Made by a program: the position numbers and the translations under genes | Notes under the pieces: model-generated | The model's input: the letters and a program-made list of their open reading frames with translations, nothing else | The model's database searches: none | What the model was told of the DNA's origin: nothing | In this document: one piece after another, positions 43,150 through 52,457 of the stretch | Position numbering within the stretch: the stretch's first letter is position 1 | Layout of the letters: every line of letters begins with the position of its first letter | NCBI GenBank assembly: GCA_035685165.1 | Contig: DASRBI010000018.1 | Span: 1 to 64,000 of the forward strand | DNA: 64,000 bases | DNA from: DATFDN01 sp035685165 | GTDB lineage: Bacteria; Pseudomonadota; Alphaproteobacteria; Acetobacterales; Acetobacteraceae | Direction: 5' to 3'

Positions 43150-44187
43150 ATGCGCGATACCGAGCTGCGGTCATCGGGGCGGGAGCGGGAAGACCGGCTG
43201 GAGCCCTGGCGCGTCATCGCGATCATCGTGGTGTTCGCCTGTTTCGTGGCGCTCGCCTTCCTCGTCAGCGGCTATCATTTGTTCCAGCTCACGATGGTCG
43301 CCTCCTATGCCTGTGCGATCCTTGGGCTCGTGCTGCTGACGGGGATCAACGGCCAGATCTCGCTCGGGCACGGCGCCTTCTACGCGGTCGGCGCCTATTC
43401 CACCGCGATCCTGATGGCGAATTACGACTGGCCCTATTGGGCCACCTTGCCGGTCGGCGCGATCGCGGCGGGCGTGATCGGATTCCTGGTCGGTTTCCCG
43501 GCGCTGCGGCTTTCCGGGCTTTATCTGGCGCTGGTGACGCTGGCGCTCGCGGTGGCGGTGCCGCAACTCCTCAAGGTGAATTCGCTGGCCGATCTCACGG
43601 GCGGAGTGCAGGGGCTGACGACGGACAAGCCGAGCGCGCCGTTTGGGCTGCCGATCAGCGACGACCAGTGGATTTATCTGTTCTCGCTCGGCATCACCGC
43701 CCTCGTGTTCCTGGTCGGCTGGAACCTGGAACGCGGGCGGATCGGGCGGGCGATGAAGGCGATCCGCGATCAGCCCCTGGCGGCGGAATCGATGGGCGTG
43801 AACATTTCCTCGGTGAAGACCCGCACCTTCGCCGTCAGCGCCGCCTTCACCGGCATCGCCGGGTGCCTGACCACCTTCGCCGTGCAGTTCGTGGCACCGG
43901 ACAGCTTCAACTCCTTCATCTCGATCTGGTTCTTCGTCGGCCTCGTGGTGGGCGGCGTCAACTCGATCCTCGGCGCGATCCTCGGCGCGGCGTTCATCGA
44001 GTACGTGCCGAACATCGCCAATGACATTTCCAAGGCGGCACCCGGGGCGATCTACGGCGTGATCCTGATGGGGTTCATGTATTTGATGCCGCTCGGCGTC
44101 GCCGGCACGGCCTATCAGCTCTTGCGCCGGCTGCGCGGGGCGCGGCGCCAGAGCCTGTCGCGCGCCGCCGCCGCGCAGGTGCGCTGA
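43150..44187 (+). CDS. Branched-chain-type ABC transporter permease (LivM-like)
   Basis: A permease of 345 residues with about nine hydrophobic segments. LivM marks are LTGINGQISLGHGAFYAVGAY near residue 60, then FPALRLSGLYLALVTLALA. GRAMKAIRDQPLAAESMGVN and FTGIAGCL follow. The Arg-rich N- and C-termini are cytosolic. It completes the channel. No periplasmic binding-protein gene lies in this operon, so one must be encoded elsewhere. The SDR gene follows 63 bases later on the same strand. Confidence 0.93.
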   Translation: MRDTELRSSGREREDRLEPWRVIAIIVVFACFVALAFLVSGYHLFQLTMVASYACAILGLVLLTGINGQISLGHGAFYAVGAYSTAILMANYDWPYWATLPVGAIAAGVIGFLVGFPALRLSGLYLALVTLALAVAVPQLLKVNSLADLTGGVQGLTTDKPSAPFGLPISDDQWIYLFSLGITALVFLVGWNLERGRIGRAMKAIRDQPLAAESMGVNISSVKTRTFAVSAAFTGIAGCLTTFAVQFVAPDSFNSFISIWFFVGLVVGGVNSILGAILGAAFIEYVPNIANDISKAAPGAIYGVILMGFMYLMPLGVAGTAYQLLRRLRGARRQSLSRAAAAQVR

Positions 44188-44250
44188 ACCGGCGCGGTAT
44201 CCGCCGCGCCGCCAATCGCCTAGGCTGCGCCGAAACAGGAGGAGCGCGCG

Positions 44251-45057
44251 ATGCTCGACATGAAGGGCAAGGTCGCCGTCGTGACCGGCGCGGGATCAGT
44301 GGGGCCCGGCTGGGGCAACGGCAAGGCGACCTCGGTGCTGTTGGCGCGGCAGGGTGCTTCGGTGTTTCTGGTGGACATCAACCTGGAAGCCGCCGAGGAG
44401 ACCCGCCGCATCATCGAGAGCGAGTCCGGCACCGCCGCGGCGCATCGCTGCGACATGCTGATCGCCGCCGAGGTGGAGGCGATGGTCGGCGCGTGCCTCG
44501 CGCGGTTCGGCCGCATCGACGTACTCGTGAACAATGTCGGCGGCTCGGCCCCTGGCGATGCGGTGACGATGACCGAGGAGGTCTGGGACCAGCAGATCGA
44601 CTTCAACCTCAAGACCGCGTTCCTCGGCTGCAAATACGTGCTGCCGGTGATGGAGCGGCAGGGCGCCGGCGCGGTGGTGAACATCAGCTCGGTTGCCGGT
44701 TTGCGCAACGACGGCGCGGGCGGGCGCACGCATGTCGCCTACAGCGCCTCGAAAGCGGCGGTGATCCAGTTCAGCCGTTCCACGGCGGGCGCGTTCGTGA
44801 AGAAGGGAATCCGGGTCAATACGGTGGTGCCGGGGCTGATGCACACGCCGCTGGTCGAGCAGCGTCTGGCGAAGACGGTCGCCGGGGGCGACGCCGCTTC
44901 GCTGATCGCCAGCCGCAATGCACGCTGCCCGATGGGGCGGATGGGCACGGCATGGGACGTGGCGAACGCCGTGCTGTTCCTCGCCTCGGAGGAAGCGAAC
45001 TACATCACCGGAACCGAGATCATTGTGGATGGCGGGCTGATCCTGGCCTCGCCCTGA
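44251..45057 (+). CDS. SDR-family oxidoreductase
   Basis: A short-chain dehydrogenase of 268 residues. The cofactor loop is a variant, TGAGSVGPGWGNGKA, with extra residues before the usual GxG. NNVGG replaces NNAG. The active site has NISSV with the catalytic Ser and AYSASKAA with Tyr and Lys. The late ITGTEIIVDGG is typical of SDRs. It presumably oxidises a hydroxyl or reduces a keto group with NAD(P). It follows the Liv transporter on the same strand and precedes a carboxymuconolactone-decarboxylase-like gene, suggesting a compound-degradation unit with its own importer. Confidence 0.88.
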   Translation: MLDMKGKVAVVTGAGSVGPGWGNGKATSVLLARQGASVFLVDINLEAAEETRRIIESESGTAAAHRCDMLIAAEVEAMVGACLARFGRIDVLVNNVGGSAPGDAVTMTEEVWDQQIDFNLKTAFLGCKYVLPVMERQGAGAVVNISSVAGLRNDGAGGRTHVAYSASKAAVIQFSRSTAGAFVKKGIRVNTVVPGLMHTPLVEQRLAKTVAGGDAASLIASRNARCPMGRMGTAWDVANAVLFLASEEANYITGTEIIVDGGLILASP

Positions 45058-45070
45058 GAGGAGGACTCGC

Positions 45071-45634
45071 ATGGCCGCAGGCCGATTCACGGAATTGACG
45101 CCCGAAACCATGTCGCCGGAGCAGCGGAAGGTCGCGGACTCGATCCAGTCCGGCCCGCGCGGGGCCGGGCTGCGCGGCCCGTTCAACGCGCTCTTGCGCA
45201 GCCCCGAGCTTGCCGAGCACGTGCAGAAGCTTGGCGCCTATGTGCGCTTCCACAGCTCGATCCCCGCCAAGCTGAACGAGCTTGCGATCATCATCACCGG
45301 GCGGCGCTGGACCGCGCAGTACGAATTTTACGCGCACCGGCGGCTGGCGCTGGAGGCAGGGCTCGCGCCGGCGATCGCCGATGCGGTGGCCGAGGGACGG
45401 CGGCCGCAGGGGATGAGCGCCGAGGAGAGCGAAGTGTACGATTTTGCAACCGAGCTGGTGAACAGCGGAGAGGTGAGCGATTCTACCTTCGCCAAGGTAA
45501 AGGCCCGCTTCGGCGAGCGGGGCGTGATGGATCTGGTCGGTGCGTGCGGTTACTACAGCCTGGTTTCGATGGTGCTGAATGTCGCGCAGGTTCCGCTGCC
45601 GCCCGGCGAGACGCCGCCCTTGCGGAAATTGTGA
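45071..45634 (+). CDS. Carboxymuconolactone decarboxylase-like (AhpD-fold) protein
   Basis: A protein of 187 residues of the CMD/AhpD helical fold. Relevant segments are GPFNALLRSPELAEHVQKLGAYVRF, then LAIIITGRRWTAQYEFYAHRRLAL (each in outline), where the proton-relay His lies. A CxxC redox pair of AhpD proteins is absent, so a decarboxylase or lactonase-type role fits better than peroxidase partner. It starts 13 bases after the SDR gene with GAGAGGAGG upstream. Similar proteins often accompany aromatic or terpenoid degradation genes. The exact substrate is unknown. Confidence 0.85.
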   Translation: MAAGRFTELTPETMSPEQRKVADSIQSGPRGAGLRGPFNALLRSPELAEHVQKLGAYVRFHSSIPAKLNELAIIITGRRWTAQYEFYAHRRLALEAGLAPAIADAVAEGRRPQGMSAEESEVYDFATELVNSGEVSDSTFAKVKARFGERGVMDLVGACGYYSLVSMVLNVAQVPLPPGETPPLRKL

Positions 45635-45651
45635 GGCATCGCCCTACGGTT

Positions 45652-45674
45652 CCCCCTCCCCCTGAGGGAGGGGG
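45652..45674. terminator. Bidirectional terminator-like hairpin
   Basis: A perfect 9-bp stem (ccccctccc with gggaggggg) and a 5-base loop lie between convergent genes: the CMD-like gene ends at 45634 and the crotonase-fold gene ends at 45757 from the other side. It could stop transcripts from either side, though it lacks a T-tract. Confidence 0.5.
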
Positions 45675-45756
45675 TCAGAGAGAGGGGGCCGGGCGGCACC
45701 GGCCGCGGCGCGTACGCCCGTGCCGGAACAGGGGGGACGCTCTCGGGAGCGGCCGG

Positions 45757-46563
45757 TTAAAGGATCCGCTGCGGCGGGAACGCCGGCTTGCGCTTCTCCA
45801 GGTGCGCCGCCAGCCCCTCCTTCACCTCGGGGCCGGCGAAGCCGAGGAACTCGAGCGCGAGCGAGGTGTCGAAGGTCGGGCCCATCGCGCGCAACCAGTT
45901 GTTGAGCGCGTATTTGGTCCAGCGGATCGCGCTCTGCGCGCCGGCCGCGAGCCGGGCGGCGATCTCGACCGCCTTGGCGTCGAGCTCGTGATCCTCCACC
46001 GCCAGGCTGATCAGTCCGATCCGCTCGGCCTCCGCGCCCAGCACCTGCTCGCAGAGCAGCAGGTAATATTTCGACTTCGCGAGCCCGCAGAGCAGCGGCC
46101 AGATGATCGCCGCGTGATCCCCGGCCGCGACGCCGAGCCGCGTGTGGCCGTCGATGATCCGGCAGTCCTTGGTGGCGATGGAGACGTCGGAAAGCAATCC
46201 GCAAACGAGCCCCGCGCCCACGGCGACGCCGCGCATGGCGCTCACCACCGGCTTGCCGCAGTTGATCAGGTTGTAAACGATATCTCTTGCCTCGCGCCAT
46301 TGCCGCGTGCGCTCGTCGAAATTGTCGATCGCCTGGCGGATCATGCCGAAGTCACCGCCCGCCGAGAACACCCGGCCCGCGCCGGTGATGACGGCGGCGT
46401 TGACCTCCGGGTCGCGGTCGAGGTCGCGCCAGATTTCGGCGAGTTCCGCGTGCAGCACCGCATCCGCGGTGTTCATCTTCCCATTGTCCATCGTGATCCG
46501 CAGTACGCGCTCGGCCGGGCGGTCGAACCGCAGGCGCGTGTAGCGGGAATAGGGGTCGGTCAT
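45757..46563 (-). CDS. Enoyl-CoA hydratase/isomerase-family protein (atypical active site)
   Basis: A crotonase-fold protein of 268 residues. The ATG at 46563 has GAGGGAG upstream and was preferred to an upstream in-frame start at 46638. The first oxyanion loop is VFSAGGDFGMI. The second region, AVGAGLVCGLLSDVSIA, lacks the first catalytic Glu, and IIDGHTRLGVAAGDHAA lacks the second. It is therefore probably not a classic hydratase. Other crotonase reactions (isomerisation, thioester hydrolysis, C-C cleavage) are possible. It is convergent with the CMD-like gene and divergent from yejA. Confidence 0.83.
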   Translation of the reverse strand: MTDPYSRYTRLRFDRPAERVLRITMDNGKMNTADAVLHAELAEIWRDLDRDPEVNAAVITGAGRVFSAGGDFGMIRQAIDNFDERTRQWREARDIVYNLINCGKPVVSAMRGVAVGAGLVCGLLSDVSIATKDCRIIDGHTRLGVAAGDHAAIIWPLLCGLAKSKYYLLLCEQVLGAEAERIGLISLAVEDHELDAKAVEIAARLAAGAQSAIRWTKYALNNWLRAMGPTFDTSLALEFLGFAGPEVKEGLAAHLEKRKPAFPPQRIL

Positions 46564-46655
46564 CGCGGGGGCTCCCTCGGCGGTCGGGCGGGAGCTTGCG
46601 GCCTCATGGCCGGTTGGGCAACGCGGGCCGGACCGCATCGGAGGCGAACCTGCTT

Positions 46656-48620
46656 ATGGGATTGTCAGTAGGCAGCGGCCCGCGGGTCAGGCATCAAGCG
46701 CGCGTGAGGCTGAGCCTGAGCTTCGCGCGCTCCTGGACTGCGCGGGCCGCACTGTTTGTCGTGCTCGCAGCCGGCCCGTTCGGGAGCGCGCCGGCGCGCG
46801 CCGGCGCGGCTGTCACGAGCAGTTCCGCCATCACGATCCTCGGCACGCCCAAGCTGCCGCCCGACTTTCCCTACTTCCCCTATGTAAACCCCGAAGCGCC
46901 GAAGGGCGGCACGGTGCGGCTCGCCGACATCGGCACGTTCGACAGCTTCAACCCCTTCATCCTGCGTGGCACCTCTGTCGTCGGGCTCACCGGCTCGTGG
47001 GTGATCGTGCCGGGCGGGTCGGGCGCCGGATCGGCGATCGGGCATGTGTGGGAGAGCATGTTCGCCTCGTCCTCCGACGAGGCGGTGACGGGGTATTGCC
47101 ATCTGTGCAGCAAGGTTGAGCAGCCGGCGGACCACTCCTGGGTCGCCTTCACCCTGCGGCCCGAGGCGCGGTTTTCCGACGGCGTGCAGGTGACGTCCGA
47201 GGACGTGGCCTGGACCTTCAAGACCTTGCTTGCCAAAGGCTCGCCGAGTTTCCGCATCGGCTTCGCCGGCGTGGAATCGGTCGAGACGGACGGGCCGGAG
47301 CGGGTGATCTACCACCTGAAGCCGCAGCACGATCGCAAGCTGCCGCTCCTGCTCGGCACGCTGCCGGTGCTGCCCGAGCATTTCTTCGCCGGCCGCGATT
47401 TCAGCGAGCCGCTCACCGCGGCGCCGATCGGTTCGGGGCCATACAAGGTGAGCGCGTTCGAGCTCGGCCGCTACGTCGAGTTCACACGCGACCCGAACTG
47501 GTGGGCGCGCGACCTGCCGACGGCGCGCGGCAGCAATAATTTCGACCGGGTGCGGATCGACTATTATCGTGATTCGTCCGTCGCGATGGAGGCGTTCAAG
47601 GCGGGTCAGGCCGATCTGCGCTCGGAGAACATCGCCAAGAACTGGGCGACCGCCTACGACTTCCCGGCGGTGAAGGACGGGCTGGTGAAGCGCGAGGAGG
47701 TGCGCCACCACCTGCCGACCGGCCTGCAAGGCTGGATGATGAACACGCGCCGGCCGGTGTTCCAGGATCCCCGCGTGCGACAGGCGATCGCCTGGGCGTA
47801 CGATTTCGAGTGGGCGAACAAGAACCTGTTCTTCAACGCCTATACGCGCACGACCAGCTATTTCGAGAACAGCGACCTCGCCGCGACCGGGCTGCCGACC
47901 GCGGGCGAGCTGAAGCTGCTCGATCCGTTCCGCGCCGAGCTGCCGCCCGAGCTGTTCACCGAGCCCTTTCGCCTGCCCATCACCGACGGCTCCGGCCACA
48001 ACCTGCCCGAGCTCAAGCGGTCCCTCGCGCTTCTGGAGCAGGCCGGATGGAAGGTGAAGGACATGAAGCTCGTCAACGCGGCGGGCGAGCAGATGCGGTT
48101 CACCATCCTGCTGAGCGATCCGACCTTCGAGCGGCTGGCCTTGCCGTACGCCCAGGATCTGAAGCGGCTCGGAATCGATGTCAGCGTGCGGACCGTCGAT
48201 CCGGCGCAGTTCCAGCATTTGATGGACGACTTCGATTTCGACATGACGATGCTGGTTTTGCCCGAAAGCGTGCTGCCGGGGCCGGAGCTGTCGGTCTATT
48301 TCTCCTGCGCCGCCGCCAAGGAGCATGGCAGCGACAATTTTCCCGGCGTGTGCGATCCGGCGGTGGATGCGCTGATCGGCAAGATACTGGCGGCACCGGA
48401 TCGCGCCGCGCTGGTCGATGCGGCGCGCGCGCTCGATCGGGTTTTGCTGTGGCGTTTCTATTGCGTGCCGGCCTGGGGAAGCCAGACCGACCGCATCGCC
48501 TACTGGAATCGCTTCGGCCAGCCGGGCATCCCGATCCGCGACGGGGTGGATTTCGATACCTGGTGGGTTGATGCGGCACTGGCCGCCAAGACCGACGCGG
48601 CCCGAGGCACAGGGCAGTGA
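46656..48620 (+). CDS. yejA: Peptide-type ABC transporter binding protein (YejA-like)
   Basis: An extracellular solute-binding protein of family 5, 654 residues. It begins at an ATG at 46656 with GGAGG 11 bases upstream. A signal peptide is formed by SWTARAALFVVLAAGPFGSAPARAGA. Mature features are VNPEAPKGGTVRLADIG near the N-terminus, LRPEARFSDGVQVTSEDVAWTF-type wording (outlined), and FDTWWVDAAL at the end, all usual in YejA proteins. It captures microcin C-type peptides or other oligopeptides in the periplasm. A hairpin lies between it and yejB. Confidence 0.92.
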   Translation: MGLSVGSGPRVRHQARVRLSLSFARSWTARAALFVVLAAGPFGSAPARAGAAVTSSSAITILGTPKLPPDFPYFPYVNPEAPKGGTVRLADIGTFDSFNPFILRGTSVVGLTGSWVIVPGGSGAGSAIGHVWESMFASSSDEAVTGYCHLCSKVEQPADHSWVAFTLRPEARFSDGVQVTSEDVAWTFKTLLAKGSPSFRIGFAGVESVETDGPERVIYHLKPQHDRKLPLLLGTLPVLPEHFFAGRDFSEPLTAAPIGSGPYKVSAFELGRYVEFTRDPNWWARDLPTARGSNNFDRVRIDYYRDSSVAMEAFKAGQADLRSENIAKNWATAYDFPAVKDGLVKREEVRHHLPTGLQGWMMNTRRPVFQDPRVRQAIAWAYDFEWANKNLFFNAYTRTTSYFENSDLAATGLPTAGELKLLDPFRAELPPELFTEPFRLPITDGSGHNLPELKRSLALLEQAGWKVKDMKLVNAAGEQMRFTILLSDPTFERLALPYAQDLKRLGIDVSVRTVDPAQFQHLMDDFDFDMTMLVLPESVLPGPELSVYFSCAAAKEHGSDNFPGVCDPAVDALIGKILAAPDRAALVDAARALDRVLLWRFYCVPAWGSQTDRIAYWNRFGQPGIPIRDGVDFDTWWVDAALAAKTDAARGTGQ

Positions 48621-48644
48621 TCCCGCCCGCGCACTTACTCGCTT

Positions 48645-48665
48645 CCCCTCCCCTTGCGGGAGGGG
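48645..48665 (+). repeat. Perfect hairpin between yejA and yejB
   Basis: An 8-bp stem (cccctccc with gggagggg) and a 5-base loop lie in the 124-base gap after the binding-protein gene. Similar hairpins in ABC operons protect upstream mRNA so that binding protein is made in excess. The gap holds no gene. Confidence 0.55.
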
Positions 48666-48744
48666 GCTCGGGGGAGGGGTTCGCGTCGGTTCATCATACG
48701 ACTGTCGTGGGCAAACGTTCGCGAGCGGTGAATCAGCCGTCCCC

Positions 48745-49812
48745 ATGACCGCATACCTGTTCCGCCGCCTCCTGCTCGTCGTTCCGACGCTGTTCGGGAT
48801 CATCGCCATCAACTTCGCCGTGGTGCAGTTCGCGCCGGGGGGGCCCGTTGAGCAGGCGATCGCCAATCTGCGCGGACAGGGGGAAAGCTCGCAGCTCTCC
48901 GGGCCGACCTCGGATGTGGGGATGCCGCAGGGCTCCTATCGTGGGGCGCGCGGGCTCGACCCGGCGGTGGTGGCGCAAATCCGCAAGATGTTCGGCTTCG
49001 ACAAGCCGCCGCTCGCACGCTTCCTCGACATGGTGGGCGGCTATCTGCGCTTCGACTTCGGCAAGAGCCTGTTCCGGGGCCAGCCGGTGCTGCACCTGAT
49101 CGCCGAACGGCTGCCGGTGTCGATCTCGCTCGGCCTGTGGTCCACGCTGCTGATCTACCTCATCTCCATCCCGCTCGGCATCCGCAAGGCGGTGCGCGAC
49201 GGCTCGCGCTTCGATGTTGCGACCAGCGCGCTGGTGCTCGCGGGCTACGCCGTGCCGAGCTTCCTGCTCGCGATCCTGCTGGTCGTGCTGTTCGCGGGCG
49301 GGAGCTATCTGCACCTGTTTCCGCTGCGCGGGCTGATGAGCGACGGCGCGGGGGCCTGGGCGTGGCCCGCGCGGGCGGCCGATTATGCCTGGCACATGGT
49401 GCTGCCCACCGCGGCGATCGTCGCCGGGGGCTTTGCCAGCCTGACGATCCTGACCAAGAACTCCTTCCTCGAGGAAATCCGCAAGCAATACGTGGTGACG
49501 GCGCTGGCGAAGGGGGCGACGGAGCGGCGCGTTCTCTACGGACATGTGTTCCGCAACGCGATGCTGCTGATCGTCGCCGGCTTTCCGCAAGCGTTCATTG
49601 GCATCCTGTTCACAAGTCAGCTTCTGATCGAGATCGTCTTTTCGCTCGACGGGCTCGGGCTGCTCGGCTTCCAAGCCGCGGTGCAGCGCGACTATCCGGT
49701 GATGTTCGGCACGCTCTATATCTTTACGCTGCTCGCGCTCTTGATGCAGATCGTCGGCGACCTGCTTTACACCGTGGTCGATCCGCGCATCGACTTCGAG
49801 GCGCGGCGATGA
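48745..49812 (+). CDS. yejB: Peptide-type ABC transporter permease YejB
   Basis: A permease of 355 residues. It starts MTAYLFRRLLLVVPTLFGII and has INFAVVQFAPGGPVEQAI, then YRGARGLDPAVV and RFDFGKSLFRGQPVL. SIPLGIRKAVRDGSRFDV and TKNSFLEEIRKQYVVTA follow. These phrases run closely parallel to Escherichia coli YejB along the whole length. About six transmembrane segments form half of the channel. Its stop overlaps the yejE start by 4 bases. Confidence 0.96.
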   Translation: MTAYLFRRLLLVVPTLFGIIAINFAVVQFAPGGPVEQAIANLRGQGESSQLSGPTSDVGMPQGSYRGARGLDPAVVAQIRKMFGFDKPPLARFLDMVGGYLRFDFGKSLFRGQPVLHLIAERLPVSISLGLWSTLLIYLISIPLGIRKAVRDGSRFDVATSALVLAGYAVPSFLLAILLVVLFAGGSYLHLFPLRGLMSDGAGAWAWPARAADYAWHMVLPTAAIVAGGFASLTILTKNSFLEEIRKQYVVTALAKGATERRVLYGHVFRNAMLLIVAGFPQAFIGILFTSQLLIEIVFSLDGLGLLGFQAAVQRDYPVMFGTLYIFTLLALLMQIVGDLLYTVVDPRIDFEARR

Positions 49813-50837
49813 CGCTTTCGCCCGTCACGCGCCGGAGGCTTGCGATCTTCCGCGCGCACCGGCGCGGCTATGTGAGCTTCTGGGTGTTCCTGGTGCTGTT
49901 TGGCATCAGCCTGGTCGCGGAATTCATCGCCAACGACCGCCCGTTGCTGGTGAACTATGCGGGCCATCTCTATTCACCGGTTATCAGCCCGGTGCCCGGC
50001 GATACGTTCGGTCCCGATTTCATGCCGACCGAGGCGGATTTCACCGACCCCGAGTTGCAGAAGGCGATCCGCGCGCACGGTTGGATGATCTGGCCGGCGA
50101 TCCCCTACAGCTACGATACCGTGGTCACGGACATAAACCGGCCCTCGCCCGCGCCGCCGAGCTGGCACAATCTGCTCGGCACCGACGATCACGGGCGCGA
50201 CGTTCTGGCTCGCGTGATCTACGGGTTCCGCGTCTCGGTGATTTTCGGCTTCGCGCTGACTATTCTTTCGTCCGCCGTCGGCATCGCCGCCGGCGCGATC
50301 CAGGGCTATCGCGGCGGGCTGACCGACCTGTTGTTCCAGCGGTTCATCGAGATCTGGAACGGGATGCCGCAACTCTACCTGCTAATCATCCTGGGCAGCA
50401 TCATCACGCCGGGATTCACCGTGCTGCTGGCGTTTCTGCTGCTGTTTTCCTGGATGCATCTGACCGGCGTCGTGCGCGCGGAGTTCCTGCGCGGGCGGAC
50501 GCTCGAATATGTCCGCGCGGCACGCGCGCTCGGCGTTTCGGACACGGCCGTGATGGCGCGGCACATCCTGCCCAACGCGCTGATAGCGACGATGAGCTAC
50601 ATGCCGTTCATCCTGTCGGGCTCGGTGACGGCGCTGGCCGCGCTCGATTTCCTCGGCTTCGGGCTGCCGCCCGGATCACCCTCGCTCGGGGAACTCGTTT
50701 CGCAAGGCAAGAACAATCTGCAGGCGCCCTGGCTCGGCCTCACCGCCTTCGTGGTGCTCGGCGGCTTGCTCATCCTGCTGATTTTCGTCGGCGAGGCGGT
50801 GCGCGACGCCTTCGACCCGCGCAAGCAGCCCGCATGA
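49809..50837 (+). CDS. yejE: Peptide-type ABC transporter permease YejE
   Basis: A permease of 342 residues. It has RRRLAIFRAHRRGYVSFWVF, FIANDRPLLVNYAG and the GTDDHGRDVLARVIYG segment. SLGELVSQGKNNLQAPWLG and FVGEAVRDAFDPRKQ end the protein. The whole resembles E. coli YejE. The ATG at 49809 sits in a 4-base overlap with yejB; a long in-frame extension upstream is non-coding shadow of yejB. It completes the membrane channel. Confidence 0.96.
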   Translation: MTLSPVTRRRLAIFRAHRRGYVSFWVFLVLFGISLVAEFIANDRPLLVNYAGHLYSPVISPVPGDTFGPDFMPTEADFTDPELQKAIRAHGWMIWPAIPYSYDTVVTDINRPSPAPPSWHNLLGTDDHGRDVLARVIYGFRVSVIFGFALTILSSAVGIAAGAIQGYRGGLTDLLFQRFIEIWNGMPQLYLLIILGSIITPGFTVLLAFLLLFSWMHLTGVVRAEFLRGRTLEYVRAARALGVSDTAVMARHILPNALIATMSYMPFILSGSVTALAALDFLGFGLPPGSPSLGELVSQGKNNLQAPWLGLTAFVVLGGLLILLIFVGEAVRDAFDPRKQPA

Positions 50838-52450
50838 GCCTGCTCCGCGTCGAGGATCTGTCCGTCGCCTTCGGCGAGAAGCGGGTGGTAAGCGGCGCCT
50901 CGTTTTCGCTCGATCGCGGCGAGACGCTGGCGCTGGTGGGCGAATCGGGCTCGGGCAAGTCGCTGACGGCGCTTTCGATCCTGCAGCTCCTGCCGCCGGG
51001 CGGCACGAACCCGACGGGGCGGATCGTGCTCAACGGCGAGCGGATGATCGGCGCCCGCGCGGGCGTGCTGCGCCGCGCGCGCGGTGACCTCGCCGGGATG
51101 ATCTTTCAGGAGCCGATGACCAGCCTCAACCCGCTGCATCGCGTCGGTCAGCAGGTGGCAGAGGCGATCACGCTGCACCGGCCGCTGTCCGGGGCCAAGT
51201 TGCGGCGGCGGGTGCTGGAGGTTCTGGAGCAGGCAGGCTTCGCCGATGCCGAGCACCGGCTGGGGGCCTTTCCGCACCAGCTTTCCGGCGGGCAGCGCCA
51301 GCGGGTGATGATCGCGATGGCGCTGGCGAATGATCCCTCGCTGTTGATTGCCGACGAGCCGACCACGGCGCTCGACGTGACCGTGCAGGCGCAGATTTTG
51401 GAGCTGCTGGCGCGGCTGAAGTCGGAGCGGGGCCTGGCGCTGCTGCTGATCACGCATGATCTGGCGATCGTGCGCCGTTACGCCGACCGCGTGTGCGTGA
51501 TGCAGGAGGGCGCGATCGTCGAGGCGGGCACGGTGCGGGAGGTGTTCGCGGCACCCCGGCATCCCTACACGATCCGCCTCCTCGGCACGCAGCCGGCCGG
51601 GCGGCCGCCCCCCGTCTCCCTCGGCGCGCCGGTGGTGCTGGAAGTGCGGAACCTCGACGTCGTGTTCGACATCAGGCGCGGGGTGCTGCGCCGGCGTGCC
51701 GGCGTGGTGCGGGCGGTGCAGGACGTGAGCCTGGTCGTGCGGGCGGGCGAGACGGTGGGGCTGGTCGGCGAATCGGGCTCCGGCAAGAGCACGATCGGCG
51801 CGGCGGCGCTGCGGCTTTTGCCGGCGCGCGGGCGGGTGGTGTTCGCCGGACAGGATCTCGCCACGCTGGATCGCGGAACGCTGCGGCGGCTGCGGGCCTG
51901 GATGCAGATCGTGTTTCAGGACCCGTACGGCAGCCTGTCGCCGCGCATGAGTGTGGGCGACATCGTGGCCGAGGGCTTGCGGGTGCACGAGCCGCGCCTG
52001 TCGCGGGCCGAGCGCGCGGCGCGCGTCGCCACTGCGCTGGAGGAGGTCGGGCTGCCGGCCGACGCGGCGGAACGTTATCCGCACGAGTTCAGCGGCGGCC
52101 AGCGACAGCGCATCTCGATCGCGCGGGCAATGATCCTCAATCCGAGCCTCATCGTGCTGGATGAGCCGACGAGCGCGCTCGACGTGACGGTGCAGGCGCA
52201 GATCGTGGAGCTGTTGCGCCGGCTGCAGGCGGCTCATGGGCTCGCCTATCTGTTCATCAGCCACGATCTGCGCGTGGTGCGGGCGCTCGCGCACCGGATC
52301 GTGGTGCTGCGGCGCGGGCGGATCGTGGAGGAGGGACCGGCAGAGGCGGTGCTGAACAATCCGCGCGAGCCCTATACCCAGGCTCTGCTCACTGCCGCGC
52401 TCGAGCTGCACAGCTCGGCCGACGCGGCTGCCGAGGTGGAGGCGGCCTGA
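50834..52450 (+). CDS. yejF: Peptide-type ABC transporter dual ATPase YejF
   Basis: A protein of 538 residues containing two complete ABC cassettes. The first Walker A GESGSGKS is at 36-43, with LSGGQRQR and LLIADEPTTALDVT. The second Walker A GESGSGKST is near residue 314, with FSGGQRQR and LIVLDEPTSALDVT. It energises peptide import through YejB/YejE. The ATG at 50834 overlaps yejE by 4 bases, so yejB, yejE and yejF are translationally coupled. Length and layout match E. coli YejF. Confidence 0.96.
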   Translation: MSLLRVEDLSVAFGEKRVVSGASFSLDRGETLALVGESGSGKSLTALSILQLLPPGGTNPTGRIVLNGERMIGARAGVLRRARGDLAGMIFQEPMTSLNPLHRVGQQVAEAITLHRPLSGAKLRRRVLEVLEQAGFADAEHRLGAFPHQLSGGQRQRVMIAMALANDPSLLIADEPTTALDVTVQAQILELLARLKSERGLALLLITHDLAIVRRYADRVCVMQEGAIVEAGTVREVFAAPRHPYTIRLLGTQPAGRPPPVSLGAPVVLEVRNLDVVFDIRRGVLRRRAGVVRAVQDVSLVVRAGETVGLVGESGSGKSTIGAAALRLLPARGRVVFAGQDLATLDRGTLRRLRAWMQIVFQDPYGSLSPRMSVGDIVAEGLRVHEPRLSRAERAARVATALEEVGLPADAAERYPHEFSGGQRQRISIARAMILNPSLIVLDEPTSALDVTVQAQIVELLRRLQAAHGLAYLFISHDLRVVRALAHRIVVLRRGRIVEEGPAEAVLNNPREPYTQALLTAALELHSSADAAAEVEAA

Positions 52451-52457
52451 AACGCGG

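Noticed and set aside
46665..48866. A 733-codon leftward open frame opposite yejA
   Set aside because: It is an artefact of codon bias; yejA has a signal peptide, a ribosome site and family motifs.
49137..49808. A long in-frame N-terminal extension of yejE
   Set aside because: It lies within yejB in another frame. The YejE N-terminus begins at 49809 by resemblance to E. coli YejE.
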